Source: Streptomyces gobiensis
GTDB lineage: Bacteria; Actinomycetota; Actinomycetes; Streptomycetales; Streptomycetaceae
Length of the DNA stretch: 64,000 bases
Direction of reading: 5' to 3'
Assembly: GCF_021216675.1 (NCBI RefSeq)
Contig: NZ_CP086120.1
Span: 1,116,001 to 1,180,000, forward strand
In this document: piece after piece, positions 61,862 to 64,000 of the stretch
How the letters are laid out: each line of letters begins with the position of its first letter
Numbering within the stretch: position 1 is the stretch's first letter
Made by a program: the position numbers and the translations under genes
The notes under the pieces: generated by a model
What the model saw: only the letters and a program-made list of their open reading frames with translations
What the model was told of the DNA's origin: nothing
The model's database searches: none

Positions 61862-62096
61862 CCCCACAGCGGGGTTCCCCGAATCCCGCTCCGCCGCGTG
61901 GCGGGGCTCCGCCCGGCTGCGGGGTGCCCCGGCGGTAGGTTTCCCCAATACCCGCCCCTTCCCGGAAACCGGGGCTTCGCCCCGGGGGCCCCGGGGGGTG
62001 TGGCCGGGTGCGGGCCGGTGGGCGGTGTGTGCCCACCCACAGCCCCTCGCGGGGCTGCGAGTGCCCATAACAGGGGTGGGTTAGGGGAAGAGCCCC
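61862..62096. repeat. Dispersed repeat copy R8 (degenerate core)
   Basis: Same module order as R1/R3 but with mutated core ends (CATAACA in place of CACAACA), indicating decay. Confidence 0.75.
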
Positions 62097-62166
62097 CGGC
62101 CGTCGTAGCGGCGCATATGCGGGGCGTGGTCATTCGGTCCAGAAACTGAGCGCAGACCCCTACTGA

Positions 62167-62194
62167 CCCCAGTGTGTCGTACCCCACACTGGGG
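62167..62194. terminator. 10-bp hairpin upstream of the hrdA-like gene
   Basis: CCCCAGTGTG/CACACTGGGG with loop TCGTACCC, 313 nt past the dnaG stop and 105 nt before the sigma-factor start; either the dnaG terminator or a regulator site for the sigma gene. Confidence 0.45.
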
Positions 62195-62298
62195 TTCGGT
62201 GCCTGAGTCCTCGGAGCGCGATTCTCCGTTAGTTCCGGATCCGCTCACCCATCGCACGCCGCCCCGAACTGGCAGCGATCACCCTGGAGGTCGCCCCC

Positions 62299-63321
62299 GT
62301 GCAGACCCAGACCCTGACCAGTGCGGCCCCTGCCGCCCCAACCGCGCCCACACCCGGCCCATCCCCATCACCCGCCACGCTCTCCGAGAAGGTCCCCGCG
62401 CAGAGCGGTGGCCCCTCGGCCGATCTCTTCCGGCAGTATCTGCGCGAGATCGGCCGTATCCCCCTGCTCAGTGCCGCCGAGGAGGTCGATCTCGCCCGGC
62501 GGGTCGAGGCCGGGCTCTTCGCCGAGGAGAAGTTGTCCACCGCTACCAACCTCGACACCCAACTCGCCCTGGATCTGGACAAGCTGGTGGTGCTCGGCCG
62601 GATGGCCAAGCGCCGCCTTATCGAGGCGAACCTCCGTCTGGTCGTTTCCGTCGCCAAGCGCTATGTGGGGCGCGGTCTGACCATGCTGGACCTCGTTCAG
62701 GAGGGCAATCTCGGCCTCATCAGGGCCGTGGAGAAGTTCGACTACGCCCGTGGCTACAAGTTCTCCACGTACGCCACCTGGTGGATCCGCCAGGCCATGT
62801 CCCGGGCGCTGGCCGACCAGGCCCGTACGATCCGGGTCCCGGTGCATGTCGTCGAGCTGATCAACCGGGTGGTCCGGGTCCAGCGCCGGATGCTTCAGGA
62901 ACGCGGCTATGAGCCAACTCCCGAGGAGGTCGCCGACCATCTCGACATTCCCGAGGAACGGGTCAATGAGGTGCTGCGCCTCGCCCAGGAGCCGGTCTCG
63001 CTGCAGGCCCCGGTCGGCGAGGAGGACGATGTCAACTTCGGCGACCTCATCGAGGACGGCGACGCTCCCTCCCCCGTGGAGTCCGCCGCCTTCCTTCTGC
63101 TGCGTGAACACCTGGAGGCCGTCCTGTCGACCCTCGGCGAGCGCGAACGCAAGGTCGTACAGCTCCGTTACGGCCTCGCCGACGGCCGCCCCCGCACGCT
63201 GGAGGAGATCGGCCGCATCTTCGGCGTCACCCGGGAACGTATCCGCCAGATCGAGTCCAAGACCCTGAGCAAACTCCGCGACCACGCCTTCGCCGACCAA
63301 CTCAGGGGGTACCTGGACTAA
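62299..63321 (+). CDS. hrdA: Principal-like sigma-70 factor, Hrd family
   Basis: This 340-residue group 2 sigma factor has region 1.2 ([30 protein letters not shown]), 2.4/2.3 ([21 protein letters not shown]), region 3, and 4.2 ([32 protein letters not shown]). It lacks the long region 1.1 of HrdB. Position beside dnaG matches HrdA of S. coelicolor (from memory), so hrdA is used rather than hrdD. GTG 62299 has GGAGG 9 nt upstream. It directs RNA polymerase at a subset of vegetative-type promoters. Confidence 0.85.
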   Translation: MQTQTLTSAAPAAPTAPTPGPSPSPATLSEKVPAQSGGPSADLFRQYLREIGRIPLLSAAEEVDLARRVEAGLFAEEKLSTATNLDTQLALDLDKLVVLGRMAKRRLIEANLRLVVSVAKRYVGRGLTMLDLVQEGNLGLIRAVEKFDYARGYKFSTYATWWIRQAMSRALADQARTIRVPVHVVELINRVVRVQRRMLQERGYEPTPEEVADHLDIPEERVNEVLRLAQEPVSLQAPVGEEDDVNFGDLIEDGDAPSPVESAAFLLLREHLEAVLSTLGERERKVVQLRYGLADGRPRTLEEIGRIFGVTRERIRQIESKTLSKLRDHAFADQLRGYLD

Positions 63322-63336
63322 GACTTGATCCGCAAT

Positions 63337-64000
63337 TCACCAAAGGGTGAGCTGGGGACTGCACGCGGTGCGGGGACCGGGCGCTCCGGCGTGGCCACGA
63401 GGTCGTGGCTCATCCGGGGTTGCTCGGTTCCGCTGTCCGGCGGTTCGGGGAACAGAGGTCTCACGGCGTTGCCGTGGGACTGCCACGCGACCCGACCGCC
63501 GGGGCGGTTTCGGGCTCGGTGTGGTTGACTCCCGCAGCGCTTCTTCCAGCGCTTCTGCATAAACGATCTGTGCGTGCCTCGACCTGGTGGTGTCCAGGTA
63601 CGCGGTCTTCGGGTCGTCCACGTCGCCGAAGTCGACGAAGGCGGCGAGGGCGGCGGATACGAGGTCGCGCTTGCCGACGAGGCCGCAGACGATGCACTTG
63701 TGCTCGCGGTCCCGCAGTGTCTTGCGTACGCGCTCGCCGCACAAGCAGTGTTGCGACAGGGCCGTTGACCATGTGGAGGCCCGCACCAGCCGACCACCGG
63801 CCGCCTTGCACTCGATATCGAGGGCGGAGATCAGCATGCCCGGCGTGGTCTGCGACAGGCGCTTGCCCCACAGCTGGTACCAGGTGCGGATGTCGCAGTC
63901 CTCGATCACGAGCACGGGGCCGTGTGCGGCGATGATCTCCCGTGCCACGAGGCGGGCACGGTGCCTGCGGTGCTCGGCGACCGAGGCTGCGTGCTCGGCC
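63337..64000 (-). CDS. TnpB-type RNA-guided nuclease/transposon protein, 3' part (5' end cut by right edge)
   Basis: The frame is open through the window edge. Visible: a RuvC Glu motif VLVIEDCDIRTWYQLWGKR, a four-Cys zinc finger CLCG...CIVCG, and the last RuvC Asp in GKRDLVSAALAAF. This is the C-terminal half of the TnpB/IS200-IS605 (IS1341-like) family, with an extended basic tail. The stop is only 15 nt from the sigma-factor stop (tail to tail). The transposon right end and a guide RNA would be expected near 63320-63340. Confidence 0.8.
   Translation of the reverse strand, partial: AEHAASVAEHRRHRARLVAREIIAAHGPVLVIEDCDIRTWYQLWGKRLSQTTPGMLISALDIECKAAGGRLVRASTWSTALSQHCLCGERVRKTLRDREHKCIVCGLVGKRDLVSAALAAFVDFGDVDDPKTAYLDTTRSRHAQIVYAEALEEALRESTTPSPKPPRRSGRVAVPRQRRETSVPRTAGQRNRATPDEPRPRGHAGAPGPRTACSPQLTLW

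Larger units (their letters stand above)
61855..62298. other. dnaG-hrdA intergenic region with repeat copy R8 and a hairpin
   Basis: R8 occupies about 61862-62096: reverse GCGGAGC module (61888-61945), GGAAACCGGGGCTTCGCCCCGG, and a degenerate core 62025-62072 (GTGTGTGCCC...GTGCCCATAACA). Downstream, CCCCAGTGTG (62167-62176) and CACACTGGGG (62185-62194) form a 10-bp stem. The remainder to the sigma factor start should contain its promoter; I cannot place it reliably. Confidence 0.6.

Overview
The window is high-GC actinobacterial chromosome, almost certainly Streptomyces. The evidence is very high G+C, GTG starts with purine-rich ribosome binding sites, a homodimeric-type aceE, the fasR-fabD-fabH-acpP-fabF cluster, dnaG next to an hrd-type principal-like sigma factor, and families typical of the genus (DUF3052, DUF3145, DUF4429, DUF1023 hydrolases, a LAXTG-anchored surface protein). 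From memory the core order resembles the S. coelicolor stretch from the terD genes and aceE1 to hrdA; this was not searched.

Layout. 1-2.9 kb: 3' part of a cell-wall-anchored protein, a tRNA-Val(TAC), a coiled-coil protein, an FmdB zinc ribbon protein and a DUF4383 membrane protein. 2.8-11.9 kb: a Ter (tellurium resistance/chemical stress) locus with a three-gene minus-strand operon (CitE-like lyase, a four-domain PRTase/TRSP/PRTase/PELOTA fusion, HAD phosphatase), a TerD protein with a Pro/Glu tail, a TerA-like protein, a DUF475 (TerC-like) membrane protein, a broken terD copy and an intact terD. 12-16.2 kb: AhpE-like peroxiredoxin, DUF3052 and aceE. 16.5-24.4 kb: two-component system, DUF4429/SHOCT protein, DUF1023 hydrolase, TetR with a divergent MFS exporter, I36 inhibitor and ion channel. 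24.5-31.6 kb: an accessory region (HTH proteins, an IS remnant, small unknown genes, a GT1 glycosyltransferase, a PrmC-like methyltransferase) that is locally less GC-rich. 31.7-40.4 kb: second DUF1023 hydrolase, serine hydrolase, pirin, fasR-fabDH-acpP-fabF and DUF3145. 40.7-46.7 kb: SGNH lipoprotein, alcohol dehydrogenase, Ohr, NADP oxidoreductase with divergent MarR, and a PucR-type regulator. 46.9-58.4 kb: a surface-glycan-like cluster (DUF3068, GT4, methyltransferases, a giant AftD-type glycosyltransferase, a condensation-fold acyltransferase, a DMT transporter, Trm112-like and FkbM proteins), the last six genes overlapping or 2 nt apart. 59.1-64 kb: two GNAT acetyltransferases, dnaG, an hrdA-like sigma factor and the C-terminal part of a TnpB-type nuclease cut by the right edge.

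The most unusual feature is a dispersed, modular, strongly palindromic intergenic repeat family found at eight places in 64 kb (about 11.0, 24.4, 33.8, 42.8, 45.1, 50.1, 58.5-59.1 and 62.0 kb). Its 50-bp core has GTGTTGTG/CACAACAC ends around a CAGCCCC/GGGGCTG hairpin. One copy abuts a terD remnant, one is split by a second module just upstream of the aftD-like gene, and one is followed by a roughly 80-bp tandem array. I found no protein in the window that obviously mobilises it.
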